DNA of 64,000 bases from Prosapia bicincta. Lineage: Eukaryota > Arthropoda > Insecta > Hemiptera > Cercopidae. Position 1 is the first letter of the stretch. Every line of letters starts with the position of its first letter. The notes beneath the pieces were generated by a model. The model had not been told where the DNA came from. It ran no database searches and saw only the letters and a list, made by a program, of their open reading frames with translations. The stretch covers positions 168,635,886 through 168,699,885 of the forward strand of contig JBAIZL010000005.1 of NCBI GenBank assembly GCA_036971475.1, in the 5' to 3' direction. Below are positions 10,721 through 21,101 of the stretch, piece after piece. The position numbers and the translations under genes were made by a program.

Positions 10721-11071
10721 TTAGATACGAGCTAATTCACAAATTTTTTGGCAAAATTCACAAATAATGTTTTCTTCAGAATCAGCTGCACTGCACTCAA
10801 GATGGACCCAACACCCACAAGAAACACATTTAAACCATAATTCTTTGTCACGTTCAATTCTCCCACAAAGAAGGCAAGAGCTTGATTCCGTAGAAAAATC
10901 GATCCCTGACATGGCTGCAGAATGTCCAAAGCTGACAGGTTCTAGATCGTTCATTGCATCTTCATCACATAGGAAGAGTTTATTGTATGTTTCTTCATCT
11001 TCTGATGAACTGGAAAAAATATATTCGTAACACAATTTTTTTTGTAGCTTTGACGATACAAAAATCAACAT
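10721..11071 (-). pseudogene. C-terminal zinc-finger segment of a pogo/jerky-like transposase
   Basis: A 116-codon open frame. Residues from about 64 to 110 form a cysteine-rich, PHD-like zinc finger: CLLC, then 'ELWFKCVSCGCWVHLEC' and a final CEFC pair. It is preceded by an acidic stretch SSSSEDEE. This finger is common at the C-terminus of insect pogo/jerky-type DDE_1 transposases. The N-terminal half of such a protein lies just upstream on the same strand (11,634-11,150). A perfect splice acceptor, TTTTTTCCAG, ends at 11,010, so the first ~20 codons may be intronic. The catalytic DDE core expected between the two parts is missing. Alternatively this could be a small independent zinc-finger exon. 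Confidence 0.55.
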
Positions 11072-11149
11072 GTGTATACCAATGTTTCACTTAATTCTAG
11101 GCCTACGTATGTTTCGTTATAAAATTGTAAATATCAGGTTTTATGAAGC

Positions 11150-11634
11150 TTTGTAGGCTTTATGAAACATGTTTTTACCCTGAAGCATTAAAAGCTGAAA
11201 TTCTATTTGAGCTGATAACCTCTGGTTTTCCTATGCTACCATTTTAGTTTTTCTTTAGAAAACCTTGCAGCCAGCCCAGTCAGTCAATCTAGAGATTCGG
11301 TAAAAAAGTTATGTATTATTTTGTTAATCTTGGCGTATTCGAACCCAAGCTTACGAAGATCAGTTGGTGTCAGTCTATAAACAACTTTAGGTAAGATTAA
11401 TACCAGCTGTGATATGCCATTTTCTTGTTCTTTAGTTAATGTAGGTTTACTTTGCAAATGTGCTGATCTGAAATTGTCCCTTTTGAATCCAATTACGAAG
11501 TGTCCTCATGGGAATGTTGTAGAACAGCCTTTTTGGAGTTTCTTACCATCTAACTCGACAGCTTTGATAGTTGCTTTTATTGCCTCAGGAATCCAGCTAA
11601 CTCTCAGTGTCATAAGTGACCGATTTCTCACCAT
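11150..11634 (-). pseudogene. N-terminal (DNA-binding) part of a pogo/jerky-like transposase
   Basis: The minus strand from 11,634, with two or three frame breaks and stops, reads as the helix-turn-helix/CENP-B-like region of a pogo-type transposase. Segments: 'WIPEAIKATIKAVELDGKKL' then 'RTLRNWIQKGQF', a 'PTLTKEQENGISQLVLILPK' block, 'VYRLTPTDLRKLGFEYA', and towards 11,170 'HRKTRGYQLK'. Such domains bind the transposon ends. The frame breaks show it is inactive. Its continuation, the DDE catalytic core, is absent before the zinc finger at 11,009. Confidence 0.75.
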
Positions 11635-12441
11635 ATGTAAAACGAAAATTTGGTTATTGGTATTTTCATATTAAAGAATTTTAAGCTGGATTGAAAAGTT
11701 CATTAATTATCCAAGATTCAATTGTTACCAAAATATTGCTTGATGATCAGTGCCAGACTTGTACGGCCAATACCATGTACTTTGTATGGCATTGTCCTGG
11801 CTGTAAGCTGCATTAAAATTCACAACCTAACCGACATATCAACTACAAATTCTGAAACTGTAATGATATATTCCCTTGTACATAAATATTGTAATGAATG
11901 TATTGGTGGGGCTTTAACTGTAACTCACCTCCTATATAGTCGGGATTGAAAATTAGATGAAAAGTGAAGAAACCAACAAAACTTTCCATTAATAAATGAC
12001 TTGGTGCAATTTTCTGTCCATGTCCCTTTACACATGTTTCATAATGTTACCGGTAACTGTCAGCTCTATATGGGCGCTCTACTCGCTTCCTAGACATTCC
12101 AAACATAGTGTATGACATTACCTCATTGTACAGCATACATCGATCTTGTATGTTTTGGTCTTGGAGCAATGTTGTAAAAATACGTTTCCTTCACTTATTC
12201 ATAAACCACTTATAAACTTCTTCAAGAAAAAACGGTTTTTTTTTTGCTGGAACATGTACTATATGTATACATGACTTTTATTTTGTACTTGAATTTTATT
12301 TTTATCTCTTCATTTGGTAATAGGCTGCAATATAAGCTTTTTTCACATTTTTGACTAGGTTTTCAATCATTCCACAGTTTACAATACATTTTCCCACTCG
12401 AGTGCAGAGTCTACATTTTTGTCAGAGTCTGTGTTATTCAA

Positions 12442-12502
12442 ATTTTCGATTATTCGATGTACTCTCGGTCCACACTACCTCAGATAGTCGAGGCTCTGCT
12501 GG
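12442..12502 (-). repeat. pogo/Tigger-type terminal sequence
   Basis: On the minus strand this is CAGCAGAGCCTCGACTATCT followed by 'gtggaccgagagtacatcg' and 'aataatcgaaaa', the pattern of Tigger/pogo termini with their internal ATCGA repeats. It marks the 5' end of the element whose coding relics lie at 11,634-10,721. Confidence 0.7.
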
Positions 12503-13052
12503 TTATAAAAAATATTTTCGATTGAAATTAATATTCCAGGAGTATAATAAAAATTACCTTAAAGTGACAGATTGACTATGATTTTTCCAGTATTTCATTT
12601 GTAAGATATTTAGCGAAATAAGGCTAGTGACAATGATCTTTCCTACAAAGTAAAGCTCCATTATGATTGCCATCCCTCGCGTGTCGCAAGAAATCTAAAA
12701 TGAAAATAACACAAAGTAAAATAAATTTTATTAGATCTCAAATAAATTAAAAAGAAAAAGCGGCTTCAGGGCCACATTTTTTCATAGAAGATTTGTTTTA
12801 ATTTTTCAATAAAAAAATTAGGTTTTCCTGAAGAAATAAAAAATTCGGAATTTTTTCATGCCTACTCTCTATTGCATATAAATTTTCGTTTGTAGTTCCT
12901 ACAAATATCTTTTGAAGAAATATCCTATAATTATGTAATCCCTCCAGCGCCTCTAAACGGCCTTCATGCGCCGCTCGAACCTCCCCCCTCTAAAGGACGA
13001 TACGGGCGATATTGCGCACTATAAGTTCCACTCTGCCTGGGGCGCTACTAAT
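12503..13052. other. non-coding DNA between two DNA transposon relics
   Basis: Mostly AT-rich. From about 12,950 it becomes GC-rich ('ccgctcgaacctcccccctc') and probably belongs to the end of the element that starts near 13,053. Confidence 0.4.
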
Positions 13053-14292
13053 GTCCACTGCACGAAATCAGGCGATTGGCTTATTTAGCGCTGTTGCCAC
13101 GTTTAGAACCGGCCTCGTGAGGTATGGTCGAAAATGGTTTATCACTGTTCACTAGTTGAGCGAACAGTGTTACCTAGTTCGAATGATAGAACGATATTCA
13201 AAGCCAAAGGAAAGGAGTTATTGTTAATGTTTAGAATTTTGTGAAAAGACTAGCAGATCTAGAGTTTTTAAAAATTGTAAACTTTAGACAGTCAGATGGA
13301 ACATGACTGGGGTTAGTTTGAGATCAGTTCAAAAGTGTCTGAAGATAAGAATTCTCCGCCTAATGAAAAGATTTTTAGATCATCGAGGAAACCCCTTCAA
13401 ACGAAATAAAAAAAATTCACTAAACTAGACGATTTTGAATGTAGTGTTGTCAAGCGAACAGTGCTTAGAATTGATAATAAAGGTAAGTTATGAATTCTGA
13501 AAACTTGAGGTCTGTATTGAAAGAAAAAATTGGGTACAATAGTAGTGCAACTTCAGTACAGAGGCTTTTAAAAAAGTTTGGATTTCATCTAAGATGTGTA
13601 ATGATGGAAGGTTTCTTTTCGAAAGGAAAGAAATACCTGTTGCACGAATCAAAATCTTGCGGAAAATGCGTGCACTAAAATGAGAAGTCAAACCAAGAGA
13701 TAGACTATTTGGATGGAACGTGGGTGAACAAAAACCATACCAAAAAATACATTTGGGAGAACTCTGACAAAAACGGCGGCTATTATAAGTATTACAACGA
13801 CAAAAAATATAGGTATTTATTTTATCAACCTTTAGAACAACTCCTAAATTTTGGGGACAACTAGAAACCTCGTAAATCTGTCGGTTCTCAATTCGGATGG
13901 TTTCTACAACATTACCACCAATTACTATTTTGGCTTGGTTCATACTTTTATGAATTAAACGCTTTATTAAACGAAGTCGATTGGGATAGTTGTATGAATG
14001 ATTTTCCTGTAAACTTTAACATAACAAACACCTTAAACAGCGCTTGTAATCTTGGTAACACAAGTTATTTACCATTGTTTGTACTGAAGTTTAATACAGT
14101 ATATAAAACCTTCTCCGATTGGCCACTACAATCGACATTATTTAAAAGTAACAATTATATTAAGCATTCAATACATAACTTTCTTGTAAATGAGAATTAA
14201 AGGATAGTACAAAGTAGGGATGTTCTGACCCTTCCACGAGCCATGTGGCAACGCTGCATTTTTAGCCACCCGCCTGATTTTGTGCAGTAGAC
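13053..14292 (+). mobile_element. Tc1/mariner (IS630-like) element relic with inverted repeats
   Basis: Left inverted repeat 13,053-13,101 and right inverted repeat 14,243-14,292 are reverse complements with some mismatches. Shared blocks are 'actgcac(g/a)aaatcaggcg' and 'gc(t/g)ttgccac'. Between them lies a decayed DDE_3-type transposase (about 13,190-13,780). The outer GC-rich flanks may be part of the original element. Confidence 0.75.
13190..13790 (+). pseudogene. IS630/Tc1-type transposase relic
   Basis: Fragments in several frames resemble the insect IS630/Tc1-like DDE_3 transposase. These are 'LDDFECSVVKRTVLRI' (about 13,425), 'LRSVLKEKIGYNSSATSVQRLLKKFGFHLR' split over the frame from 13,490 and, after frame loss, 'IDYLDGTWVNKNHTKKYIWE' (about 13,700). 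The last corresponds to the first catalytic Asp motif (YLDETWVN in this family), in which the following Glu has become Gly. A polyA-disrupted first half and multiple stops make it inactive. The rest of the catalytic domain is not recognisable downstream. Confidence 0.75.
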
Positions 14293-17004
14293 TATACCCA
14301 ATCTGCGTACTGTGACTCTCGCCCTCCTCCTGGAGTGTCTTCAGATTGTGCTGACTGACTGCGCCCAGCGTTAGTAAAACGTGAACAGCGCTGCATGTTT
14401 TCAAATTCCTTTTCATTAAGCGTCAGCCTGTATGTATATGATTTCTTTGGAGAATGAATAAACATTCTAAACTAACCGTTCAATTTTCTCCATTTCAAAA
14501 ATGTCAAAGGAATTTTAGGATTGTTTAAATGAAGGAAATTGTACTGTTAATTAATTTCTGCTTTATTCTTTTTCAGCTTTAACAAGCAAGAAAGTGTTGA
14601 AATCTACATAAAATAAATTCATGCTTACGTCCGTCTTATATTCAATGTTATTATCTCGTTAGGTAGAATTATTAAAAAAAGATTATATACAATTCAGTAA
14701 ATAGCTTTAATTAATATTGGTCATTTAGCACCACCCGGGAAACACGTATATGTTAAGGAGTTCCACTGTCGGAACGCGAGAAATTATACTTTCCACATAA
14801 ATATATATACTTATTTATTTATTAATTTACATACTTTCAAATAAGTTAGGAGAGGCATAATTCCAAGAAAACTAATGTTTTCAGAACAGCATTGATTCTT
14901 ACCCTTCACCTCCGCTCGCCATCACTCGCCGCTCAAGGCTAAAGTGAAACTTATAGTGCCCCAGTTATACCTGATACTGTACTTCCGTTTGTTTCCGGTG
15001 ATTCCTATTGTGCATGCACAGTTTAGTTGGCAATGGCTGTGAATTTCAAACGCATTTTCCACACTACTAGCCGTTCTAATGACATTTCGTGCCATTCTCC
15101 TGTGACAATAAATCATTCTTTTTTCCACATCGTCAATTAATGAATATTAAACATATTACTATTACATAAAATGTGTATTATCAATTGGAAGAGGTAATAA
15201 ATACATTTCAGTTGATTACAAGAGTTCATAATAAAAAGAAGTATTATTCCGAAATTGTTTTACTGAGTTGCGTTTTTAATTCGCGTAACACTTGACGCTA
15301 AAGCAAGGTAAAAGCCAATATTTATTTTTAATATATAGGTCTCTTTAAAACTGGGTCTAAATATACTTATTAAATAAAACACTTGAAAGTATTTTTGTAA
15401 GCAGTAACATTTCCAAGAAGATTCAATATTTTAATTTTTGTTATTACTCCGAATTTTTTAAAATATAAAATATTTATTAATAAAATAAATTACAAAGTGT
15501 CTGTACCTAGAGGAAAATTCTCTTGCCTCTGACACGACCTATATTCAGTCGCATAAGAAACCTCTATAAGCCACGTGTGCTCTAGGAAGCAATATGGCCC
15601 TAGAAACTAAACTGATATTGACTTAAGGTATTTGGACTTTGTGCACATTTGACTACTGAAAACAACTTACAAAATAGGTTCAATAAGAACTAAGAATATT
15701 GTTTTATTTTTGGCAGGAACACAACATTCTTTTCTTTACACAATATCAAGAGCACAGTGGTACAATATATTACAATGAAAATATTCGAAAGAGCCCCAAT
15801 ACCACAAAAATAATCAAAAATGACAAATGAAACAAGTTACTTAAGATTAAATCCTTATGTACATTTCGATGACCACGTCATCATCATCAGAGGGTCTTAT
15901 TACAAAATTACAATCTAGCAAACAAAAAGTTATCACTAGAGATCACTAGAGAAGTACATAACATTAGTTTGACGATTTTTAACACTATATTGAAAAAAGT
16001 TTCAAATAACATAAGAGGATCGAAATCGACACTGGTGTGGGGAATATACTGATATGACTGTTGTGAGCGAGTCCCTTTCCAATTCTTTAATGTTGTTTGA
16101 GGTAAGACTATCTCCTTTCTTAAAAAATAAAAAAAATAGATTAATTGGTTAGATATTTTGTTACCGGTGTACGGATCCACGGTCGCATGATTCAACAGTT
16201 GACATTAATATTAAATTGCTTGCAAAGTCCCGTATTTAGTCTGAGTCTGCAATACATATTTACGTGTTCCCTCCCCTACATTTATCATTATATTTGTTGG
16301 ATAATACTGATTTTCTAATATTAAATACTTTTATTAAAGAAATTAAATAGTTATTAATTTAAACATATTCCACCAAAAAAATAATTATTAATTACCAACT
16401 AAAAATATATTAATGTATTATATTGTCATTAATATTGTGGGTCATTTTCAAAAACAAGCACACTTATAGCATGATTAAAAATATATTTTAAAGAATATTT
16501 TTCTTGAAATGTAAAAACACATTTTATGAGACTTGTTAGAGATTTTCATAAAAATAATATAAAATGCGTCTTGGAATTACGTTGTATCTTTACACACGAA
16601 GAAGACGGCAATTGACAGGTTGAATAGGTTTTGGCGGTAAATCTAATATTCTAGGCTTTTAAAGCAATTGGAAGAACGTTTCTGTCAGCTTATTATGTAA
16701 GATACGTCAATAACCAGCATTTTAGCTTCGTGTTATCTAACGACTGTATTATTTAATAACGACGCTTGTTTAACAGTAATATAAAAGAAATGCGGTTTGA
16801 TCTTTTAAAAGAAAAGTTGAAAGAAAATAAACGTTCTAAAAGCGATAAATAATAATTTACACCAAATCATTTTTACAAATATTTATACACAAATACTTAT
16901 ATGTAGTAGCGCTTATTTTCTGTTTAAATGAGGTCGACCGTTTCGGGAGGTGTGTTCCTTTATCAGCTCGGACCGTGACTCACTTTATGATATTTGGGAC
17001 CGGG
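14293..17004. other. non-coding DNA, nothing recognised
   Basis: Short open frames (14,168-14,416, 14,922-15,128 and 15,908-16,195, all minus) show no family resemblance. No tandem array or inverted repeat stands out. Composition is AT-rich with small GC-richer islands near 14,230-14,400 and 14,890-15,020. Confidence 0.4.
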
Positions 17005-18050
17005 GGCAATTATGGAAACGCTTGGTAAGGGTCACGATCCTTTAGTAGACATACTTTTTATCGAAGATATAATGAGGTATCTACGATTTATAAACTCTTA
17101 CAAGACGTATACAGAAAGAGACGAAATTAATAGTAGGCCTACTAAGGAATGAACATAATGATCCAGTGATAGTGGAATAAGTGGCAATTATGGAAACGCT
17201 TGGTAAGGGTCACGATCCTGAAGTAGACCTAATTAGGGAAACGCTTGGTAAGGGTCACGATCCTGAAATAGACCTAATCTTTAGCAAAGGTATAATGAGG
17301 TATCCAGGATTTACACTCTATTTAGAGAAAGAGACGAAATTAGTAGAACTAAGGAATGAACATAATGATCCAGTGATAGTGGAATAAGAAGCAATTATGG
17401 AAACGCTTAGTAAGGGTCACGATCCTGAAGTAGACCTACTCTTTATCAAAGATATAATGAGTTATTTATGATTTACATTCTCTTAAAAGACGTATACAGA
17501 AAGAGACGAAATTAGTAGAACTAAGGAGTGAACATAATGATCCTGTGATAGTGGAATAAGGGGCAGTTATGGAAACGCTTGGTAAGGGTCACGATCCTGA
17601 AGTAGACCTACTCTTTATCGGGGTTATAATGAGTTATCTATGATTTATACACTCTTATAAGAAGTATACAGAAAGAAACGAAATTGTCCTACTCTTTATC
17701 GAGAATATAATGACGTATCTACCTTTAACACTCTCTTATATGTCGTATAGGGAATTAGATAGGTTGAGGTATTGAACGAAATGAATCAGTGATATTGGGA
17801 ATAGTGGAGAAAAACATTATGGAAACAGATGGGAGGTATCACAATTATGACGTAGGCATACGTACTCTCTGTGAGAGATATAAAGAGGAGTCCAGGTACT
17901 ACAGTCTCTTACAAGACGTATAAGGAAAACGAGGTGGAATTAGATAGCACTAATGAATGAACATGATTATCTAATTTTAGTGGTAATAATCGATAACTAT
18001 GGTAACGCATTTGAGTAGTCACATTACTGAAGTAGCTCAACTTAAAATCG
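17005..18050. repeat. ~175-bp tandem repeat array, decaying rightwards
   Basis: Units starting 'caattatggaaacgcttggt' and 'aagggtcacgatcctgaag' recur at about 17,009, 17,185, 17,393 and 17,565. Each ends 'gatccagtgatagtggaataa'. The unit at 17,185 contains an extra ~45-bp internal duplication (near 17,232). Two more diverged units follow (about 17,820 and 17,995). The open frame at 17,181-17,387 is a by-product of the repeat. Confidence 0.9.
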
Positions 18051-18060
18051 GGGACATAGG

Positions 18061-18946
18061 GAACCGACAAACCACCTACAATATCTCCATTTCGACAGCA
18101 ACCACCCAATAAACATAAAACGATCCATTCCATACAGTCAAGCAATCAGGGGTAAGAGAATCTGTTCGAATGATAGAGAATTGGAAGATTTTAATAGAAA
18201 GATATCAACAGCCTTCCAGAGAAGAGGATACCCAAAAAAACTCATTGAAAACCAAATTCATTCAGCACAATCCTCGGTTCACCATAAACCACAAACAGAA
18301 CAAAATAAACTGTCTTTAATAACAGACTACCATCCTGGTCTACATAAACTCAACAAGATATTGAGAGATGGCTTCAAAATTCTTCAAGCTTCCGTCCACA
18401 CCAAAAATCTTTTCACCGATCCCCCGCAAATTTGGTACAAGCAACCTCCCAACTTGAAAAACATCCTAGTACATCCTAAACTACCAGACTCTGATGCAGA
18501 GAAACCACACAAACTTCCTCATGGCTCCTTCCCATGCAATAGACCTAGATGCAAGACGTGTCCAATACATCCCTCAGCAAATAGTTTCAACAGCCAAACA
18601 ACAAAAATGGTCTTCAAAATACAGGGTCATCATAATTGTACATCGAAAAAAGTCATATACCAGCTACAATGTAACCTTTGCTAAGCACAGTACATAGGCC
18701 TGACCACGGATGGTCTGAATATCAGAATGAATGGCCACAGACATGATGTTAAAATTATGAATATGGATAGACCAACAGCTCAACATGCTGCGAGTCACAA
18801 CATCACAACTTTTGATGACTGCTATACCACAAAAATAATTAAATCACTCCCCCCCTGATTGCAATCCCTCAGAACTGAGAAGGTGGGAACTATCATACCA
18901 GTGGTATACAAAGTCCAGAGAATCCCCTAACCTCAACATCAGATAA
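18061..18946 (+). pseudogene. Penelope-like retroelement C-terminal fragment (second lineage)
   Basis: Open in one frame from at least 18,061 to a stop at 18,682, then resuming in frame to about 18,850 and in another frame to 18,944. Landmarks: 'YLHFDSNHPINIKRSIPYSQ' (RT C-terminal region), 'RRGYPKKLIENQI', 'ITDYHPGLHKLNKILRD', 'RPRCKTCPIHP', then the GIY-YIG part 'VIYQLQCNLC-stop-AQYIGLT', 'IRMNGHRHDV' and 'CNPSELRRWELSYQWYTKS' (after a frameshift in a C-run near 18,850). This is the thumb, linker and endonuclease of a PLE lineage clearly different from the AT-rich copies at 8.4 and 19.6 kb. The RT catalytic motifs are absent. The sequence starts abruptly at the end of the tandem array. Confidence 0.88.
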
Positions 18947-19547
18947 ATCCATTCATTTTTTCCCCAAATAGCCTCTTTTCCCCTGACAGACTTATATAAA
19001 CTATAATCACTCATATGCTCATGGAAACAATATATATATCTTTAATCTGTGCATCTGTGACATCTGATCTCTACTCTACACAATCTGTGATTACAATTAT
19101 TTTATTTCATTCTCTCATATTTCTTTTTGTGTTTTCTCTTCGATTGACAAAGACCACTGTGTGGTTGAAATATATCATTGTTTAAGTGCTTTTATGTGTT
19201 TCTATTTCAAGACTACAGAGTGGACTCTTACCAAGGTAAGTCTGTCAGTCTCCTAATCCAAAAAATCTATATAAAATCTATATATATATATATATAATAC
19301 CTTCTAAAAGAATACTAATTATCATTCACGAGTCCTCATATTATAGTCTATTATTAAACAAAAATTAATATTATGACAAACCTTACTCAATTTATTCAAC
19401 ACTGACAGTCTTTAAATTTGGTAAAGCCAAATACTCGTATGTTTGTGAAATTGATTGTTCGTTTTGAATGAATCACTATCGAAAAATAGAAGTTTAAAAA
19501 AAAAAAGAAAGTATTAAAGTACATCTAAAGACCCCGTGGCAAAGTTT

Positions 19548-19549
<2 letters not shown>
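18947..19549. other. probable PLE 3' tail and non-coding DNA
   Basis: From 18,947 to about 19,260 the sequence probably continues the PLE 3' untranslated end ('gaccactgtgtggttgaaatat', 'tctatttcaagactacagag'). Beyond that it is AT-rich DNA with a short TA run near 19,279. Confidence 0.4.

Positions 19550-19596
<47 letters not shown>
19550..19596. repeat. (TA)n microsatellite
   Basis: About 23 TA units ending exactly at the left terminus of the PLE copy. Confidence 0.97.
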
Positions 19597-19601
<5 letters not shown>

Positions 19602-19755
19602 AACTGAGTCAAAATACAAATACAATAATTATAATTTAATTTACAATTCAAAGCTTTTCGTTGGCTAACGGTACCAACATCATCAGGAATATTAAACAAT
19701 TAATATTAACATATATATGTGCAAATTAGATCAAATAAATAAGAGAGAAAAACAT

Positions 19756-20370
19756 TATCTATCAAATTGCAACTGAGAATGGCTATAAAAAGAAAACTGT
19801 TGATAAACCTAATTAAAATATTTTAAAGAAACAAAATAATAATCTAATTTACAAAAATAATGATGAAAATGTCATATGGACTTCATTTACACTTTTTGGT
19901 AATGAAATAAAAAATATCACAAAATATTTTAAAGGTAGCAACATAAAATTCGCATATAATACTAATATTAAATTAAGAAATATAATGAATAATAATAATA
20001 TTATTAATATGCATGAAACAAACGGTGTATATAAATTAGAATGTGATTATTGTAATAAAGTTTATATAGGACAAACTAAGAAAAAAACTTAAAGATAGAT
20101 ATAAAGAGCATTTTAATGCATATAAAAAGCCAGAAATTTATAAATCAAATTTTGCTAGTCATTGTATTAATAATAATCACATATTTCCTAATATAGATAA
20201 TATAATACTTGTAAAAGAAATTAACAAAGGCCTGAGAATGAATATTTATGAAGCTTTAGAAATACATATATATATAATACTAATAATGAGTTAATAAATG
20301 AACAAATACAAGTAAAATCTAAATTTGATGCTATATTCAGTGTTTGTAATGTTAGGGCAGCAAAATAAAA
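19756..20370 (+). pseudogene. PLE GIY-YIG endonuclease relic
   Basis: Related to the endonuclease of the 8.4-kb copy. Readable segments are 'YQIATENGYKKKTVDK', 'WTSFTLFGNEIKNITKYFKG', 'MHETNGVYKLECDYCNKVYIGQTKKK' (GVY and YIG both present, with the Cys pair). After a frameshift near 20,090 come 'NKGLRMNIYEALEI' and 'NEQIQVKSK'. A stop near 19,816 and at least one frameshift inactivate it. The RT domain is absent. Confidence 0.85.
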
Positions 20371-20459
20371 AAAAAAATTTCACAATATTGTAATTGATTT
20401 GGCATAACTATTTATTTGATCTAATTTGCACATATGTTAATTTTAATTGTTTAATATTC

Positions 20460-20490
20460 CTGATGATGTTGGTACTGTTAGCCAACGAAA
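20460..20490 (+). ncRNA. hammerhead-ribozyme-like core in PLE terminus (second copy)
   Basis: CTGATGA, then T, then a stem GTTGG/CCAAC around a 9-base loop, then GAAA. Stem bases differ from the 10.2-kb copy but still pair (C-G to T-A, and T-G to T-A). The same extra T follows the core box. The inverted partner is at about 19,653-19,694. Confidence 0.45.
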
Positions 20491-20573
20491 AGCTTTGAAT
20501 TGTAAATTCAAATATAATTCTTGTATTTGTATTTTGACTTTTGTTCTTTATTAATACACAAGAAAACATATTG

Positions 20574-20576
<3 letters not shown>

Positions 20577-20620
<44 letters not shown>

Positions 20621-20744
20621 AATATAATATTATTATAAGGATAATTAATATAATTTAATTTTATATGTAGTAATATAATATAATAAATATTTATAATATT
20701 ATAATATACGAGTATATATATATAGAGTATATATCGAATATATC

Positions 20745-20811
<67 letters not shown>

Positions 20812-20820
20812 TATATTAAT
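20577..20820. repeat. (TA)n tracts and TA-rich DNA
   Basis: Two TA runs (about 20,577-20,613 and 20,745-20,815) separated by TAATAT-rich sequence. The minus frame across it is microsatellite noise. Confidence 0.9.
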
Positions 20821-20881
20821 ACACAAATATAAATATTTATAATTGTTTAGTGAAAACTAGTAGCTCACGTGAAGATGGAAT

Positions 20882-20913
<32 letters not shown>

Positions 20914-21027
20914 TTAAGATTAAATAACAATTACAATTACAGGAATAATTTATTATTTAATCTTAAAAATAATTCTATATTATTTAATCTTAAAAATAAT
21001 TCTAACAGGAAAACATATTTGATGATC

Positions 21028-21096
<69 letters not shown>
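20914..21096. repeat. diverged relative of the 6.6-kb hairpin, followed by (TA)n
   Basis: 'taagattaaataa...acaggaataa' and two copies of 'tatttaatcttaaaaataattcta' correspond to the arms of the hairpin at 6,621-6,746. 'caggaaaacatatttgat' matches the sequence just right of that hairpin. A long (TA)n runs from about 21,031 to 21,096. Confidence 0.7.

Positions 21097-21101
<5 letters not shown>

Larger units (their letters stand above)
10721..12502 (-). mobile_element. pogo/Tigger-superfamily element, internally deleted
   Basis: On the minus strand the order is: terminus 12,502-12,442, AT-rich leader, N-terminal transposase relic 11,634-11,150, zinc finger 11,009-10,721. The terminus, read on the minus strand, starts CAGCAGAGCCTCGACTATCT and continues with a 'gtggaccgagagtac' block, closely resembling known Tigger/pogo ends. 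TA dinucleotides flank it as expected for this superfamily. No matching inverted terminus is visible below 10,721, so the 3' end is lost or too diverged. Confidence 0.65.
19597..20576 (+). mobile_element. short Penelope-like element copy with inverted termini
   Basis: Left terminus about 19,597-19,742 and right terminus about 20,408-20,576 are inverted copies sharing 'caattcaaagcttttcgttg', 'accaacatcatcagg' and 'gcaaattagatcaaataaat'. Only the GIY-YIG end of the ORF remains between them (+ strand), so this copy is more strongly 5'-truncated than the one at 8.4 kb. (TA)n tracts flank it on both sides. The right terminus ends 'acacaagaaaacatattgc', parallel to 'tacaagaaaacatat' in the other copies. 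Confidence 0.88.

Noticed and set aside
13488..13943. 151-codon minus-strand frame
   Set aside because: Lies antisense to the IS630-like transposase relic, which explains the sequence better.
20617..21099. Tyr/Ile-repeat open frames
   Set aside because: Artefacts of (TA)n tracts.
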